A stretch of DNA of 64,000 nucleotides from Nitrospira sp. (GCA_022842445.1 JALHPO010000002.1:434001-498000), one strand, 5' to 3'; shown: positions 43,300 to 52,822, counted from the stretch's first letter. The notes: a model not told the origin generated them from the sequence alone. Translations and numbers: made by a program.

Positions 43300-44239
43300 T
43301 GAACGGGGCGTCGCGCTGCTCCTCTCCCTCCTGATCCTAACCCTCCTGGTCGCGCTTATTCTGGAATTTGACGCGGAAGCGCGCCGCGAATACCGTGAAG
43401 CCGCCGCATTCCGCGACAACTTCAAAGCGACCATGCTGACACGCGCCGGGGTGCAGGCCGCGCGGGCGGTCTTGCAGCAAGACGCGCTGCGGGACAAGAA
43501 AACCGGTGAGCAGTACGACGGGCCCGCCGACCTGTGGGCCATGCCCATCAAGAACTATGCGATCGGCGACGGACTGCTGAGCGCCCAGATCCAAGACGAG
43601 CGCGGGAAGCTCAATCTCAACGACCTGGCGGCAAACACGGGAGACGAGCTGCAGAAAAAAACCAAGATCCAGCGGGTCAAGCGGCTGTTCGAGACGCTCC
43701 AAATCAACCCCGATTTGGTCGAAGCCCTTGTCGATTGGATCGATCAGGACGACATTCCCCAACCGGCCGGCGCCGAAAGTTTACACTACCAATCCCAGAA
43801 ACCTGCCTATCGCGCCGCCAACGCCGCGCTTCCGTCGCTGGGGGATCTTCGCTTGGTGAAGGGATTCACGCCGGACATCATCGACCGGCTATCGCGCTAC
43901 GTGACCGTGTATCCACAGGAAGGCGGGGCGCCGATCAATCTGAACACAGCGGATCCTCTGGTCATCCAAGCACTCGACCCCGACATCACCCAATCCATCG
44001 CGATGGAAATCGCGCAAGGCCGGCCCTATAAGACCAAAGTGGATCTCGATCGGATTGGAAGTTTTCAGGCGATCGGCGCAAAACTGCGGGCCTCGCCCGA
44101 TGCCTATGATGTAAAAAGCGACTACTTTTCCGCCCGACTCTCCATCACCGTCAACGAATCGACCAAAACGGCCCTTGCGGTGTTGAAGCGTGATCCCAAT
44201 AAAGGCGATAGCAGCGTGGTGTACCTGCGGACCTTTTAG
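43286..44239 (+). CDS. gspK: Minor pseudopilin GspK
   Basis: The 317-residue protein has a prepilin-like start (RKADERGVALLLSLLILTLL) without Glu at +5, as is normal for GspK. It continues with the GspK alpha domain (ARAGVQAARAVLQQD-like TRAGVQAARAVLQQ, DERGKLNLNDLA, LVEALVDWIDQDDIPQPAGA) and helix-hairpin-helix motifs (APINLNTADPLVIQAL). It caps the pseudopilus tip. It is the last gene of the operon and is convergent with the glycosyltransferase gene. Confidence 0.9.
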   Translation: MRKADERGVALLLSLLILTLLVALILEFDAEARREYREAAAFRDNFKATMLTRAGVQAARAVLQQDALRDKKTGEQYDGPADLWAMPIKNYAIGDGLLSAQIQDERGKLNLNDLAANTGDELQKKTKIQRVKRLFETLQINPDLVEALVDWIDQDDIPQPAGAESLHYQSQKPAYRAANAALPSLGDLRLVKGFTPDIIDRLSRYVTVYPQEGGAPINLNTADPLVIQALDPDITQSIAMEIAQGRPYKTKVDLDRIGSFQAIGAKLRASPDAYDVKSDYFSARLSITVNESTKTALAVLKRDPNKGDSSVVYLRTF

Positions 44240-44260
44240 CTCTTCGCCGACATTCCCCTG

Positions 44261-45682
44261 TCAGTGCCGTTCGGCTCCGGGCGCCCGCCAGGCCGCCGTT
44301 CTGGTGATCGAACCCCACGAGACCTTTGCTCCGGTCATCGACTGCCATAATCCGATCAAACGCCAGCACGAAACCAGCTGGCGGAAACCTAAATTTTCCA
44401 AGATCGCGGCCGCACACAGAGTCCGCGCCTGTTTGAATTCAGGATAGGTGTGAAAGGCGATTTCATCGACGAGCAAGACACTCACCGACACTAAAATGCC
44501 CATCCCGATTTCGGCGGTCAAAAACGCGATCGCCGCAGCGGGCGACACCAACCCCAACAGGCACGCTACTGCGGTATAGAGATACCCCGCTGCCAGCACA
44601 GCGGGACTGAACCATTCGAACAGGACCATGAAGGGCATCGACAGCCACCCGACAGCCCCTGCGCGAGGATGAAAAAGCATTTGCTTATTCATCAACAGCG
44701 CTTCGGACAGCCCCCGCTGCCACCGAATGCGTTGACTCTTGAGCGATTGAAGATTTTCAGGCGCCTCGGACCAGCAGAAGGCGTGAGGAACGAAACTGAT
44801 GCGATATCGCTCTCCCTGCAAACGGAGATGCCGATGCAGACGAACGACAAGCTCCATATCTTCACCGTGACAACCCTTGGCATAGCCCCCGACCCTCACC
44901 ACCGTATCCTTCCGGAACAGTCCGAACGCGCCGGAGATGATCAGCATCGCATTGAATGGATTCCATCCAAGCCGGCCGATCCAAAACGCGCGATAGTATT
45001 CGACGACCTGAAAACGGCCAAGCCAGCTTGCCGGAAGCCCGACGGACGTCAAAAACCCTGCTTGCACTTGGCAGCCGTTGGCGATCCGGACCGTGCCTCC
45101 CGATGCCACGGTGGAAGGATCGTCCAAAAACGGCTGCACCACGCGCTGCAAGCTATCCCGCTGCAAGATGGAGTCCGAATCCAGCGTGCAGAACAGCGGA
45201 TTGCGGGACAGATTGATGCCGACATTGAGTGCGTCGGCCTTGCCCCCATTGTCCTTATCGATGACACGAACCTTGCTGTTCCGTTTGGAGAGATACACCG
45301 CGCGGATCTTCTCGGTCTGCAGATTCACCGGGTAGGCCTCCGGAAACGGGATCAACTCAAACTCCTCGATTAAGACATCCAACGTCCGATCTTTCGAACC
45401 GTCGTTGATGACCACAACCTCGAATTCCGCATACTGCAGCTGAAGCAGCGAACGGACAGAGTCCGCGATCGTCTGCTCCTCATTATAGGCCGGAACCAGA
45501 ATGCTGATCTGAGGCTCGAATCCCGTCTGTGTCCTGGGCAGATCATCGAGGGCTCGCCGGGGGAGATGCCGAACGAGAAAATGGAACGAGATCAGCTCTA
45601 AGAACAGGGAACAGACTGTCTGAAAAATGAAGAACGATAGGAAAAACCACTGCGGTATCGTAAAAATGGAATCGGCAAACAC
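44261..45682 (-). CDS. Membrane glycosyltransferase family 2 (processive type)
   Basis: A GTG start at 45682 (MFADSIFTIPQWFFLSFFIF, with GGAG upstream) places a transmembrane helix at the N-terminus; the open frame extends further but encodes unlikely sequence. The GT2 core follows: ISILVPAYNEEQTIADSV, VVINDGSKDRT, FCTLDSDSILQRD, HGEDMELVVRLH and the QRIRWQRG motif of processive synthases. Several C-terminal membrane helices form a probable polymer channel. It resembles cellulose, hyaluronan or PNAG-type synthases; the polymer is unknown. It is divergent from the YaiO-type gene, 68 bases apart. Confidence 0.85.
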   Translation of the reverse strand: MFADSIFTIPQWFFLSFFIFQTVCSLFLELISFHFLVRHLPRRALDDLPRTQTGFEPQISILVPAYNEEQTIADSVRSLLQLQYAEFEVVVINDGSKDRTLDVLIEEFELIPFPEAYPVNLQTEKIRAVYLSKRNSKVRVIDKDNGGKADALNVGINLSRNPLFCTLDSDSILQRDSLQRVVQPFLDDPSTVASGGTVRIANGCQVQAGFLTSVGLPASWLGRFQVVEYYRAFWIGRLGWNPFNAMLIISGAFGLFRKDTVVRVGGYAKGCHGEDMELVVRLHRHLRLQGERYRISFVPHAFCWSEAPENLQSLKSQRIRWQRGLSEALLMNKQMLFHPRAGAVGWLSMPFMVLFEWFSPAVLAAGYLYTAVACLLGLVSPAAAIAFLTAEIGMGILVSVSVLLVDEIAFHTYPEFKQARTLCAAAILENLGFRQLVSCWRLIGLWQSMTGAKVSWGSITRTAAWRAPGAERH

Positions 45683-45750
45683 GTGGGTCTTTTCTCCGCT
45701 CTTACTCGCGAGCGGCAACAACGCACATCGAATACAGTCACACCTGCGCC

Positions 45751-47124
45751 ATGCGTATACCAGAAAATAGGACGAGTCTCCTCCTTCGTCAAGACAATGA
45801 ACAGAACCCCCGGCGAACGAATCTGTCGCCAGTAAGAACCGGTTTCGCCGGACTTCTCCTCTGTCTGCTTGGATGCCTGGCATCCACTCCAGTGGCTGCC
45901 CAATCCCCGTCAGATACACTCTTCGAAGGCCACCACCACGAAAGCGAAAAGGAATACGTGCGAGCTGCCGACGTCTATCGCGAGTATCTGATCGGAAATC
46001 CGGAGAACGACGAAGTTCGAGCAGCCCTGGCACGTGTGCTTTCCTGGCAGAAGCAGTACGAGGAGGCCGTGGCACTGTATGAAGACATTTTGTCCCGGCA
46101 CCCGGTCGATCACGATGTCCGAATCGCGCTGGCTCGCGTCAAGGCCTGGCAGGGAAGACTTGATGAGGCACAAGCCGGATATCAATCGGTGCTCCAGGAA
46201 ATACCGGACAGCCTGGACGCCCGGAAAGGGCTCGCCGATACCCTGTACTGGAAACGCGATTACGCGGAAGCGCTCCGTCTGTATGAAGACCTCTTCTCAG
46301 CTGCAGACGGGCCGGAATTGTCACAGCGGATCGAGACAATCAAAGCCGAACTGGCCGCGCTGACGCCGGCCCAGGCCCTTCGTGCCCCTGTCGGGGCCGA
46401 CCGGATGCGCCCCGCATTGCCGTTTCGGGACTACCTGAAAATTGGGTACAGCCATTATGGATACACGCATTCCATCCCGAATGAACACATCGGATTGATC
46501 GAAGGGGCCACATCCATCGGCACTCGCACTCTGGTCGGACGGATCGAGCCGATCAGTCGGTTTGGATCTCAGGACATTCCCGTATCCGGGGAACTCTATA
46601 GCCAGCTCTGGGAGAAAGCCTGGGGGTACATCGGAGCCTTGGCGACGGCCAACCCAAGCTTTTCTCCCAATGTGTCGTTTGGAGGAGAAGCGTTCCAAGG
46701 GCTGGGGGCAGCGCACCCAACCCTCTCGTTCCTGGAACCATCCATGGGGTATCGCCACATGGTGTTCGGGGCCACCAGTATCGATGTCGTGATTCCCGGT
46801 ATAACCATCTATTTCCCGTATAACGTGTGGCTCACCGAAAAGATCTACTATGTGCCGCCTAGCGGCGCAATCACCTTCTCCACCCAACTAACCTGGCGGC
46901 CGACAGACCGACTGCAATTCTTTGCCTCCGGCTCATTCGGAACCTCCAGCAACAATATCCGGGCGGCGCAGGACTTTACCCGAATCTCAAGTTTCATTAT
47001 TCAGGGGGGAGCCACCATGCCGCTGTCGGAGCGTCTTTCACTCGAAACCACAGCGTATTATGAGGATCGGGAAGCATCGTACGCCCGGCGTGGAGGCGCC
47101 GTGAATCTCATCATCCATTGGTAG
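45751..47124 (+). CDS. TPR/YaiO-family outer-membrane protein
   Basis: The 457-residue protein has a signal peptide (GFAGLLLCLLGCLASTPVAAQ) and three TPR-like repeats (VRAALARVLSWQKQYEEAVA, VRIALARVKAWQGRLDEAQA, ARKGLADTLYWKRDYAEALR). A C-terminal beta-barrel of the YaiO type follows (residues about 230-457, LKIGYSHYGYTHSIPNE to AVNLIIHW). This TPR-then-barrel layout is typical of exopolysaccharide export or envelope proteins encoded beside processive glycosyltransferases. Its last 14 bases overlap the convergent HEAT gene. Confidence 0.83.
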   Translation: MRIPENRTSLLLRQDNEQNPRRTNLSPVRTGFAGLLLCLLGCLASTPVAAQSPSDTLFEGHHHESEKEYVRAADVYREYLIGNPENDEVRAALARVLSWQKQYEEAVALYEDILSRHPVDHDVRIALARVKAWQGRLDEAQAGYQSVLQEIPDSLDARKGLADTLYWKRDYAEALRLYEDLFSAADGPELSQRIETIKAELAALTPAQALRAPVGADRMRPALPFRDYLKIGYSHYGYTHSIPNEHIGLIEGATSIGTRTLVGRIEPISRFGSQDIPVSGELYSQLWEKAWGYIGALATANPSFSPNVSFGGEAFQGLGAAHPTLSFLEPSMGYRHMVFGATSIDVVIPGITIYFPYNVWLTEKIYYVPPSGAITFSTQLTWRPTDRLQFFASGSFGTSSNNIRAAQDFTRISSFIIQGGATMPLSERLSLETTAYYEDREASYARRGGAVNLIIHW

Positions 47125-48214
47125 TCTGCAGGGCGCGTTGCGCGCGACGCGCGACAAACGGGGCGAGAACATCCCGCACCTGTTGGAGCGGATGTTCAGC
47201 ATGAAGCCGCGCCAGCGTATCGCTGCTCACGAAGGACAAACCGGCAAGCACCTCTGCGGCCCGATATCGAACCCACCATTCGTCGTCCTCCAGCCTGTCG
47301 GTCAGCCGCTGTATATCCTCCTCAGTCCCGATCCTGCCTAAGGCGAGAACAGCGTGGAGCCTGATGAGATGATTGGGGTGCGCCAGATAGGCGCGGACCA
47401 TACCCAAATCCCGGCTAGTGGCATACCGACTACAACACCGAAGGCAGGACACGACCACTTGATCGTCACAGTTCTCGCGCGCGAGGATCTCTCGAACGAC
47501 AGGCAACGCGCCGGGGCTGCCGACCGCTTCCAAGCAACGAACGAATCGAATCGCGGCCTCTACAGAGGCCCCGCGCACCGCTTGGGCCAGCGCCTCGACG
47601 ACCTGCTCCAGACCCGCCTCATTCAGCATCGTCGCGACTTTAACGAAGGACCAATCCGTGCGAACCCCGACCAGCGGGATAAGAATCGCCAGCGCCGCAT
47701 GGGAATCGATGCGGATCAGCGATCGGGCAGCTGCCAATGACAGCTCGGGGGTGCGCGACACCACGAAATGCTCAAGCCTGTTCCACACGGCTCGTTCCCG
47801 CAAATGTCCAAGCGCCACTATCGCCATCAACCGGTCGTCAAGCCTGTAGCTCTTCAACATCGTGGCCGCCACATGGTCCATCCCTGTCAACCGCATCGTC
47901 GCATTGAGGCCGTTCCGGTCATCTCCACGGATCGACTCGCTCAGGTAGTTCCACAGCCGGAGAAAGGCCTGTGCGTCGCTGCGTCGAACGGGAGGCAATT
48001 CCTCCGGAGCCGTCATCATGCTCTTGATCAACAGGCGGAACCAGACTTCTCGAAACTGTTCGTCCCTTTGTTGGCGAGCAATGGCCGCCTGCTGCACACC
48101 CGCGATGACGAACAGAATCACGGCCGCCACAATCATGGCGCCCCCTCCGACACACAAGGGCACCCAAACTATCGGATCGGCTGAAACAATCGATGGGATC
48201 TCGGCGGCGGACAT
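47111..48214 (-). CDS. Membrane-anchored HEAT-repeat protein
   Basis: One transmembrane helix lies at residues 20-42 (CVGGGAMIVAAVILFVIAGV), followed by about ten HEAT-like repeats (DDRLMAIVALGHLRERAVWN, IRLHAVLALGRIGTEEDIQR, WWVRYRAAEVLAGLSFVSSD). It is a scaffold on the cytoplasmic or periplasmic face, orientation unknown. Proteins of this type commonly accompany GT2/YaiO/receiver clusters. It begins 14 bases after the receiver gene, so it is co-transcribed with the signalling genes upstream. Confidence 0.8.
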   Translation of the reverse strand: MSAAEIPSIVSADPIVWVPLCVGGGAMIVAAVILFVIAGVQQAAIARQQRDEQFREVWFRLLIKSMMTAPEELPPVRRSDAQAFLRLWNYLSESIRGDDRNGLNATMRLTGMDHVAATMLKSYRLDDRLMAIVALGHLRERAVWNRLEHFVVSRTPELSLAAARSLIRIDSHAALAILIPLVGVRTDWSFVKVATMLNEAGLEQVVEALAQAVRGASVEAAIRFVRCLEAVGSPGALPVVREILARENCDDQVVVSCLRCCSRYATSRDLGMVRAYLAHPNHLIRLHAVLALGRIGTEEDIQRLTDRLEDDEWWVRYRAAEVLAGLSFVSSDTLARLHAEHPLQQVRDVLAPFVARRAQRALQTTNG

Positions 48215-48228
48215 CGGACGATGACCGG

Positions 48229-48627
48229 CTACGCAGCGGGCTTCAAGAAACGACGAACACTGGCGGTCAACTCTTGCGGATTGAAGGGTTTGACAATGTA
48301 GTCAGTTGCGCCGGCATCCAGCATACGCGCAATGCTGTGTTCTGCGGAAAGAGCGGTGAGCATGATGATGGGGACTCCTTTCCAGACCGGATGGCTGCGA
48401 ATGTGCGTGAGCACCTCATCTCCTCCGACATACGGCAACATCACATCCAAAAGCGCCAATTGCGGCGGTTCTGTTCCCTCGATGACATCCTTCGCCAGAC
48501 GGCCGTCGGTCGTCGCGGTAACCCTATACCCTTCACGCTCGAGGTAAAACCGCAGCAGCGTGACCATATCCTCGTCGTCCTCGACGAGCCAGATGTGAGG
48601 CGGCACGCCAAGCTGCGTTCCATGCAT
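48229..48627 (-). CDS. Single-domain response regulator
   Basis: The 132-residue protein is a single CheY-like receiver (IWLVEDDEDMVTLLRFYLE, phospho-acceptor in LALLDVMLPYVGGDEVL, switch Thr in IIMLTAL, Lys in YIVKPFNPQEL). There is no output domain, so it acts by protein contact. Position before the HEAT gene and after the receiver-ATPase gene makes it a probable phosphate target of the HPt protein. Confidence 0.85.
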   Translation of the reverse strand: MHGTQLGVPPHIWLVEDDEDMVTLLRFYLEREGYRVTATTDGRLAKDVIEGTEPPQLALLDVMLPYVGGDEVLTHIRSHPVWKGVPIIMLTALSAEHSIARMLDAGATDYIVKPFNPQELTASVRRFLKPAA

Positions 48628-48720
48628 GCCATCAAGCTATGAGATATTGGAAAACCTGTCAAGAAATCGGACACTGCGCGCAGCGGCGATCGGCACAGCC
48701 TTGGTCCACACCAGGGGGGC

Positions 48721-49620
48721 TCAGCTCAACGGCATCGTAAACGTCACTTCATTGCCCCGATCATTGTAGGTCAGGTCCGGAAACAGCGATCGCGCCAGGA
48801 GAATGCCGCGCCCGTTCTCGGCATCATCACTATAGGCATCTTGAGGTTTGGCAAGCAGGCTCCGCCACTGAAATCCAGCCCCCTCGTCGGTAATACGATA
48901 GACCGCGCGCTTGGTTTCTGGCTCATACCGGACAGAGCTGACGACCTGCCGCTGTTTCAGTCTCGGCTGGGCCAGACGATGGCTCACCAGCGACTCATAC
49001 TCGTCTGCGGCCAACGCCTGCTGTTTCTCCCGGAATGAGATTTCGAGGTTGCCGTGCTCGATCGCGTTAAGCAGCAGCTCTTGGAGCGCCCCCCGCAAGT
49101 GTAGCCTTCGTATGTCAGGCAGCGCCGCGGCTGTCGTTTTCATCAACCAGGAAATCACCCCCTGCGCGTGCGCAGGCTCGGAATCCATCGTGATCCGCTG
49201 GTCCCAGCAAGACACTCCGGACAAATCCGTCAAGTGTCCCGGCGCCACATGCTGCGCGCGATACAGTGCGCTGGCCAGCTCGTCTTCGGCGATCGGCTTA
49301 TGCAGATAGTCGATCGCGCCGACGCGGAGCGCCTCCACGATCGCGGACTCGGGCGCATCCTTCGCCATGACGATGACAGGGCACAGCTCATGACGGCTTC
49401 TAAGCTCCTTCGTCAGAGCAAGCCCCTCTCCGCCGGAAAGGAACAAGTCGGTGATGACGACATCCGGCATGGCCCGATCCATGATGGCCAGCGCGGCGGC
49501 AGGATCAGACACCGTCATAACGGAGACCCCCCGCCCATAGACACAACTCGCAATGCCGGCTTGGGTCTCGGGACAAGGATCGACGACCAAGACGTGGCAA
49601 GCAGGATGCTCGGTGATCAT
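48721..49620 (-). CDS. Receiver domain fused to HATPase_c (RsbW-like) module
   Basis: The first 125 residues are a receiver (VLVVDPCPETQAGIASCVYG, phospho-acceptor in VVITDLFLSGGEG, Lys in YLHKPIAED). Residues about 180-299 form a GHKL ATPase of the anti-sigma kinase type (LRGALQELLLNAIEHGNLEI, RITDEGAGFQWRSLLAKP, GRGILLARSLFPDLTYNDRG). No His kinase core is present. This looks like a phospho-regulated anti-sigma or STAS-kinase protein. Its start overlaps the HPt stop by four bases. Confidence 0.83.
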   Translation of the reverse strand: MITEHPACHVLVVDPCPETQAGIASCVYGRGVSVMTVSDPAAALAIMDRAMPDVVITDLFLSGGEGLALTKELRSRHELCPVIVMAKDAPESAIVEALRVGAIDYLHKPIAEDELASALYRAQHVAPGHLTDLSGVSCWDQRITMDSEPAHAQGVISWLMKTTAAALPDIRRLHLRGALQELLLNAIEHGNLEISFREKQQALAADEYESLVSHRLAQPRLKQRQVVSSVRYEPETKRAVYRITDEGAGFQWRSLLAKPQDAYSDDAENGRGILLARSLFPDLTYNDRGNEVTFTMPLS

Positions 49621-49976
49621 GCGGCGGTTCCTTTATCCATGGCCTGGCGAAGCGCATCGAGCAGGCGAGACAGTTCAGATTCTAGCTTGCCGCACAGGCC
49701 TGCGGCAGCCGCGACATCCCCCGCCTTTCCCGCTTCTTCCATCCGCATGGCCGCCTCCAGCGCGGCGGGTGCGCAAAATTGCAACACCGCCCCTTTCAGA
49801 CGATGGGCGGATCGCCCCGCGGCTGCGGCATCGCGGGCATCCAGTGCCGTCTTGATCTCGTCCATGTCTTTCGGACCATGCTCCAAGAACAATTCCGCCA
49901 GCGTCCGAAACAGTTCAACGTCCTGATCGATTCGCGCCAACGCCTCGGTCAGGCTGAAAATCTGCTCGTTGCTCAT
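49617..49976 (-). CDS. HPt-domain phosphotransfer protein
   Basis: The 119-residue helical protein carries the phosphotransfer motif AGRSAHRLKGAVLQFCAPAA with its His. It would relay phosphate between the nearby receivers. It lies between two receiver-containing genes and is coupled to the downstream one by ATGA. Confidence 0.85.
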   Translation of the reverse strand: MSNEQIFSLTEALARIDQDVELFRTLAELFLEHGPKDMDEIKTALDARDAAAAGRSAHRLKGAVLQFCAPAALEAAMRMEEAGKAGDVAAAAGLCGKLESELSRLLDALRQAMDKGTAA

Positions 49977-50012
49977 TGTGCCGAGTGTCTCCTATCACCG
50001 TACATCGAAGCG

Positions 50013-51257
50013 TCATCCCGCAAGTTCGATGCCCATCACGGCAATATCGTCGGGAAATTGCTGATGCCCCAACCACTGCTCAGCCGCGCCGATGGCATGG
50101 GACAGTGCGTCGGCCAGAGGTTTGGCGGCTGCCTCGCGCATGCTGGTTTTCAGACGGGCCTGTCCCCACAACTCACCGGTCGGTGAAGGCACCTCGTACA
50201 GGCCGTCGCTCATGAGATAGAGCCGGTCTCCGGGCGACAGTTGCGTATCGGCCGTGTGATAGACGTTCCCCCCGTCGAATCCGAGCGGAAGGCTCGGCTG
50301 TGCAAGATAACAAATCTCGCCGGAACGGCGATGCAGCAACAACCCATTGTGCCCGGCCGTCGCGTAGAACAGCGTGTGGGTGCGGATATCCAGCCGCGCA
50401 AAGACGATCGTAAAGTAACTGCCGTTTTCTGTGAGCGGGAATTGCCGATTAGCCTCCGTCAAGATCGCCCCTGGGTCGCTTGACCCGACGCGATGCAGCA
50501 GATTGTCATCCCGTAAAAATGTCGAAAACGAGGCGGACCGCAACGCCGGCGACACACCGTGGCCCGACGCATCGAGCAAATACAAACCAAGCGAATGCTC
50601 ATCCCATCGCAGCACATTGAACAGATCCCCGCCCAATGCGGACGATGGCCGATAGGCAGAGGCCATCTCCAAGCCGGGCAAAAGCAGGCCCGGTGCCGGC
50701 AGCAGGGACACGACGTAGCGCGCGGCCGATTGCAATTCCCGTTCGATCGCCTCTTGTTTGCGCCGGATTTCGTCGGTGGCATGTTCCAACCGGCGGATCA
50801 ACCCCGCCGCGCGCATCCCGGCCTGAACTCTCGCGGTAATTTCCTGCGGGCTGGCGGCCTTGCTGAGAAAGTCGTCGGCGCCGCGAGCCAGCCCTTCGGC
50901 AATCTGCTCCGGCTGATCGTGGCCGGTCATCAGAATAATCTGACTGGAGAAGACCTCCGGGTCACGCCGGACCAGCTCGCAGACGGACGGTCCATCCAAC
51001 TCCGGCATCATCCAGTCTAGAATAGTCAGGTCCGGACGCTCCCGGCGAAGCAGTTCCAGCCCTGCCTTGCCGTCCCCGGCTTGAAGCACCCGGTATCCGA
51101 GTCGTTTGAGGCGCGCTGCCATGCCGGCACGGGAAACAGGCTCATCGTCGACGATGAGCGCGGTTTGCTGCGCCGCCGTTTTGTCGCTGCCGGATGTCTG
51201 ACCAGTGGATCGTGAGGAGTCATTACAATCGACGCTCGAAGTACCGTGGCGTTCCAT
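50013..51257 (-). CDS. Receiver domain fused to PP2C/SpoIIE-type phosphatase (RsbU-like)
   Basis: The 414-residue protein has a Ser-rich start, a receiver (ALIVDDEPVSRAGMAARLKR, acceptor in LTILDWMMPELDG), a coiled linker and a PP2C domain. Metal-site motifs are present: SALGGDLFNVLRWD, LLDASGHGVSPALRSASF, LMSDGLYEVPSPTG and PDDIAVMGIEL. It would dephosphorylate a STAS anti-anti-sigma protein, probably the next gene downstream or the one at 61273. The GGGAGAAT site supports the start. Confidence 0.88.
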   Translation of the reverse strand: MERHGTSSVDCNDSSRSTGQTSGSDKTAAQQTALIVDDEPVSRAGMAARLKRLGYRVLQAGDGKAGLELLRRERPDLTILDWMMPELDGPSVCELVRRDPEVFSSQIILMTGHDQPEQIAEGLARGADDFLSKAASPQEITARVQAGMRAAGLIRRLEHATDEIRRKQEAIERELQSAARYVVSLLPAPGLLLPGLEMASAYRPSSALGGDLFNVLRWDEHSLGLYLLDASGHGVSPALRSASFSTFLRDDNLLHRVGSSDPGAILTEANRQFPLTENGSYFTIVFARLDIRTHTLFYATAGHNGLLLHRRSGEICYLAQPSLPLGFDGGNVYHTADTQLSPGDRLYLMSDGLYEVPSPTGELWGQARLKTSMREAAAKPLADALSHAIGAAEQWLGHQQFPDDIAVMGIELAG

Positions 51258-51306
51258 ATTCTCCCTTATCTCACGACTGCGCCTGTAACCCTGTGCCGCC
51301 GCACAC

Positions 51307-51657
51307 CTACGCCGCCTGCTTGAACCCCGTCACCGCCTCTTGCTCGTTGTCATAAACAGGGATCAGCTTTTGAATATTTGCGAGAACCATAATTTCCCGC
51401 ACATAGCTTTGCGGCTTTAACATGCTCACTTGCCCTTGGCTGAGCTTGAAGTTTTGCGAAACGAGGGCCAGCAACCCGAGTCCGGAACTGTCGACAAACC
51501 GGACATCGGCCATGTTCAAAATCAAATATCGAACGCCTCGCTGCCGTATTCTCTCCACGGCCGTCTTAAACTGTTCGCGATTGGCATAGGTCAGATCCCC
51601 CGTGATATCCAGAACTACGCCGTTTGAAACCGGACGTTCTTTCGTGATCATCGACAT
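51307..51657 (-). CDS. STAS-domain anti-sigma factor antagonist
   Basis: The 116-residue protein has the SpoIIAA-like STAS fold with the canonical phospho-site region NMADVRFVDSSGLGLLALVS. A strong AAAGGAGGAGTC site precedes the start. Together with the receiver-PP2C and receiver-ATPase proteins it forms a partner-switching set. It lies between the phosphatase gene and cheB. Confidence 0.88.
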   Translation of the reverse strand: MSMITKERPVSNGVVLDITGDLTYANREQFKTAVERIRQRGVRYLILNMADVRFVDSSGLGLLALVSQNFKLSQGQVSMLKPQSYVREIMVLANIQKLIPVYDNEQEAVTGFKQAA

Positions 51658-51673
51658 GACTCCTCCTTTATCG

Positions 51674-52738
51674 TTATCGGTTCACATGCGCATAGATGGC
51701 ACTTGCGATATCGGCAAGCGGAAGCACCCTCTCCGCGCCTCCGAGCTTGATCGCTTCCTTCGGCATACCGAACACCACACAACTCGCTTCATCCTGTGCG
51801 ATCGTAAAAGCGCCGGCCTGCTTCATCGCGAGCAGCCCCTTGGCCCCGTCGCCGCCCATCCCGGTGAGAATGACGCCGACCGCATTGCCGCCGGCATACT
51901 GAGCGACAGATTCGAACATGACATCCACCGACGGCCGATGCCGATTAACCGGGGGGTCCTGATTGATCCGCACCGTATACCGGGCACCGCTCCGGGCCAG
52001 CGTCATGTGATAACTGCCCGGCGCGATTATGGCGTGCCCCGGCAGGACACTGTCGCCGTCTTCCGCTTCTTTCACGGAAATCCGGCAGAAACTGTTCAGA
52101 CGATCAGCCCAGGTCTTGGTAAACCGCTCCGGCATATGCTGCGTGATCAAAATCGGAGGCGTGTTGGGCGGAAGTACCTCCAGCACCTCCTTGACCGCCT
52201 CAGTCCCTCCGGTTGAAGAACCGATGGCGATAATCGTATCGGTCGTCTTAATCATGGCCCCTCTGGACGTAAGAGCTGAGGTGTGAGGAGCAAGGTGGGT
52301 CATCTCTAGCCTGACGCCTGGCGCCTGACGCTTCACAGTCGCGACGGCAGCGGCCTTCACCTTCGCGATGATGTCCTGCGCCAATTCTTCCATGCCTTCC
52401 CGCAAATCGATCTTAGGTTTGGTGATGAAGTCCACTGCGCCGAGCTCCAGCGCCCGCAACGTGGTCTGACAGCCGGCTTCCGTCAATGAACTCACCATGA
52501 CAACCGGCATCGGATGCCCCCGCATCAGCTTCTCAAGAAACGTGAGTCCGTCCATCTTCGGCATTTCGACATCCAGCGTCAGCACATCCGGATTCAGTGC
52601 CTTGATTTTTTCGCGGGCGGCATAGGGATCGGGAGCAACCCCGATGACTTCGATATCCGTGTCCTTCGACAACAACGCCGTCAGCACCTGCCGCATGAGC
52701 GCGGAATCGTCGACGATCAGAACCCGGATCTTGCCCAT
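51674..52738 (-). CDS. cheB: Protein-glutamate methylesterase CheB
   Basis: The 354-residue protein has a receiver ([20 protein letters not shown], acceptor in [13 protein letters not shown]) and a C-terminal methylesterase domain with Ser in [15 protein letters not shown], His in [15 protein letters not shown] and Asp in [14 protein letters not shown]. The linker (about residues 135-160) is encoded by a short-word repeat. An AGGAGACCT site precedes the start. It removes methyl groups from the chemoreceptor. Confidence 0.95.
   Translation of the reverse strand: MGKIRVLIVDDSALMRQVLTALLSKDTDIEVIGVAPDPYAAREKIKALNPDVLTLDVEMPKMDGLTFLEKLMRGHPMPVVMVSSLTEAGCQTTLRALELGAVDFITKPKIDLREGMEELAQDIIAKVKAAAVATVKRQAPGVRLEMTHLAPHTSALTSRGAMIKTTDTIIAIGSSTGGTEAVKEVLEVLPPNTPPILITQHMPERFTKTWADRLNSFCRISVKEAEDGDSVLPGHAIIAPGSYHMTLARSGARYTVRINQDPPVNRHRPSVDVMFESVAQYAGGNAVGVILTGMGGDGAKGLLAMKQAGAFTIAQDEASCVVFGMPKEAIKLGGAERVLPLADIASAIYAHVNR
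52270..52337. repeat. Short-word repeat inside the cheB linker
   Basis: GAGCTGAGGTGTGAGGAGCA and CCTGACGCCTGGCGCCTGAC (plus strand) form loosely complementary arms. In cheB they encode the receiver-methylesterase linker (residues [19 protein letters not shown]) in frame without disturbing either domain. Confidence 0.6.
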
Positions 52739-52752
52739 AGGTCTCCTGTCAT

Positions 52753-52822
52753 AAAGTCCTCAAGTCTGAAAGTCGTAACGTCTCCAGACTTGAAAGACAT
52801 TCTGACTTTTCGACTGTCTGTC
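52753..52822. repeat. AAGTCTGAAAGTC-word inverted repeat
   Basis: AAAGTCCTCAAGTCTGAAAG is followed by CCAGACTTGAAAGACATTCT and GACTTTTCGACTGTCTG. Words are shared between both arms in opposite orientation. It fills the cheD-cheB gap and reaches the last codons of cheD. Confidence 0.6.

Noticed and set aside
48634..48662. TTGACA-N17-TAGCTT on the minus strand upstream of the lone receiver gene
   Set aside because: The -35 is perfect but the -10 is poor, and transcription would start at the start codon itself, so it is not reported as a promoter.
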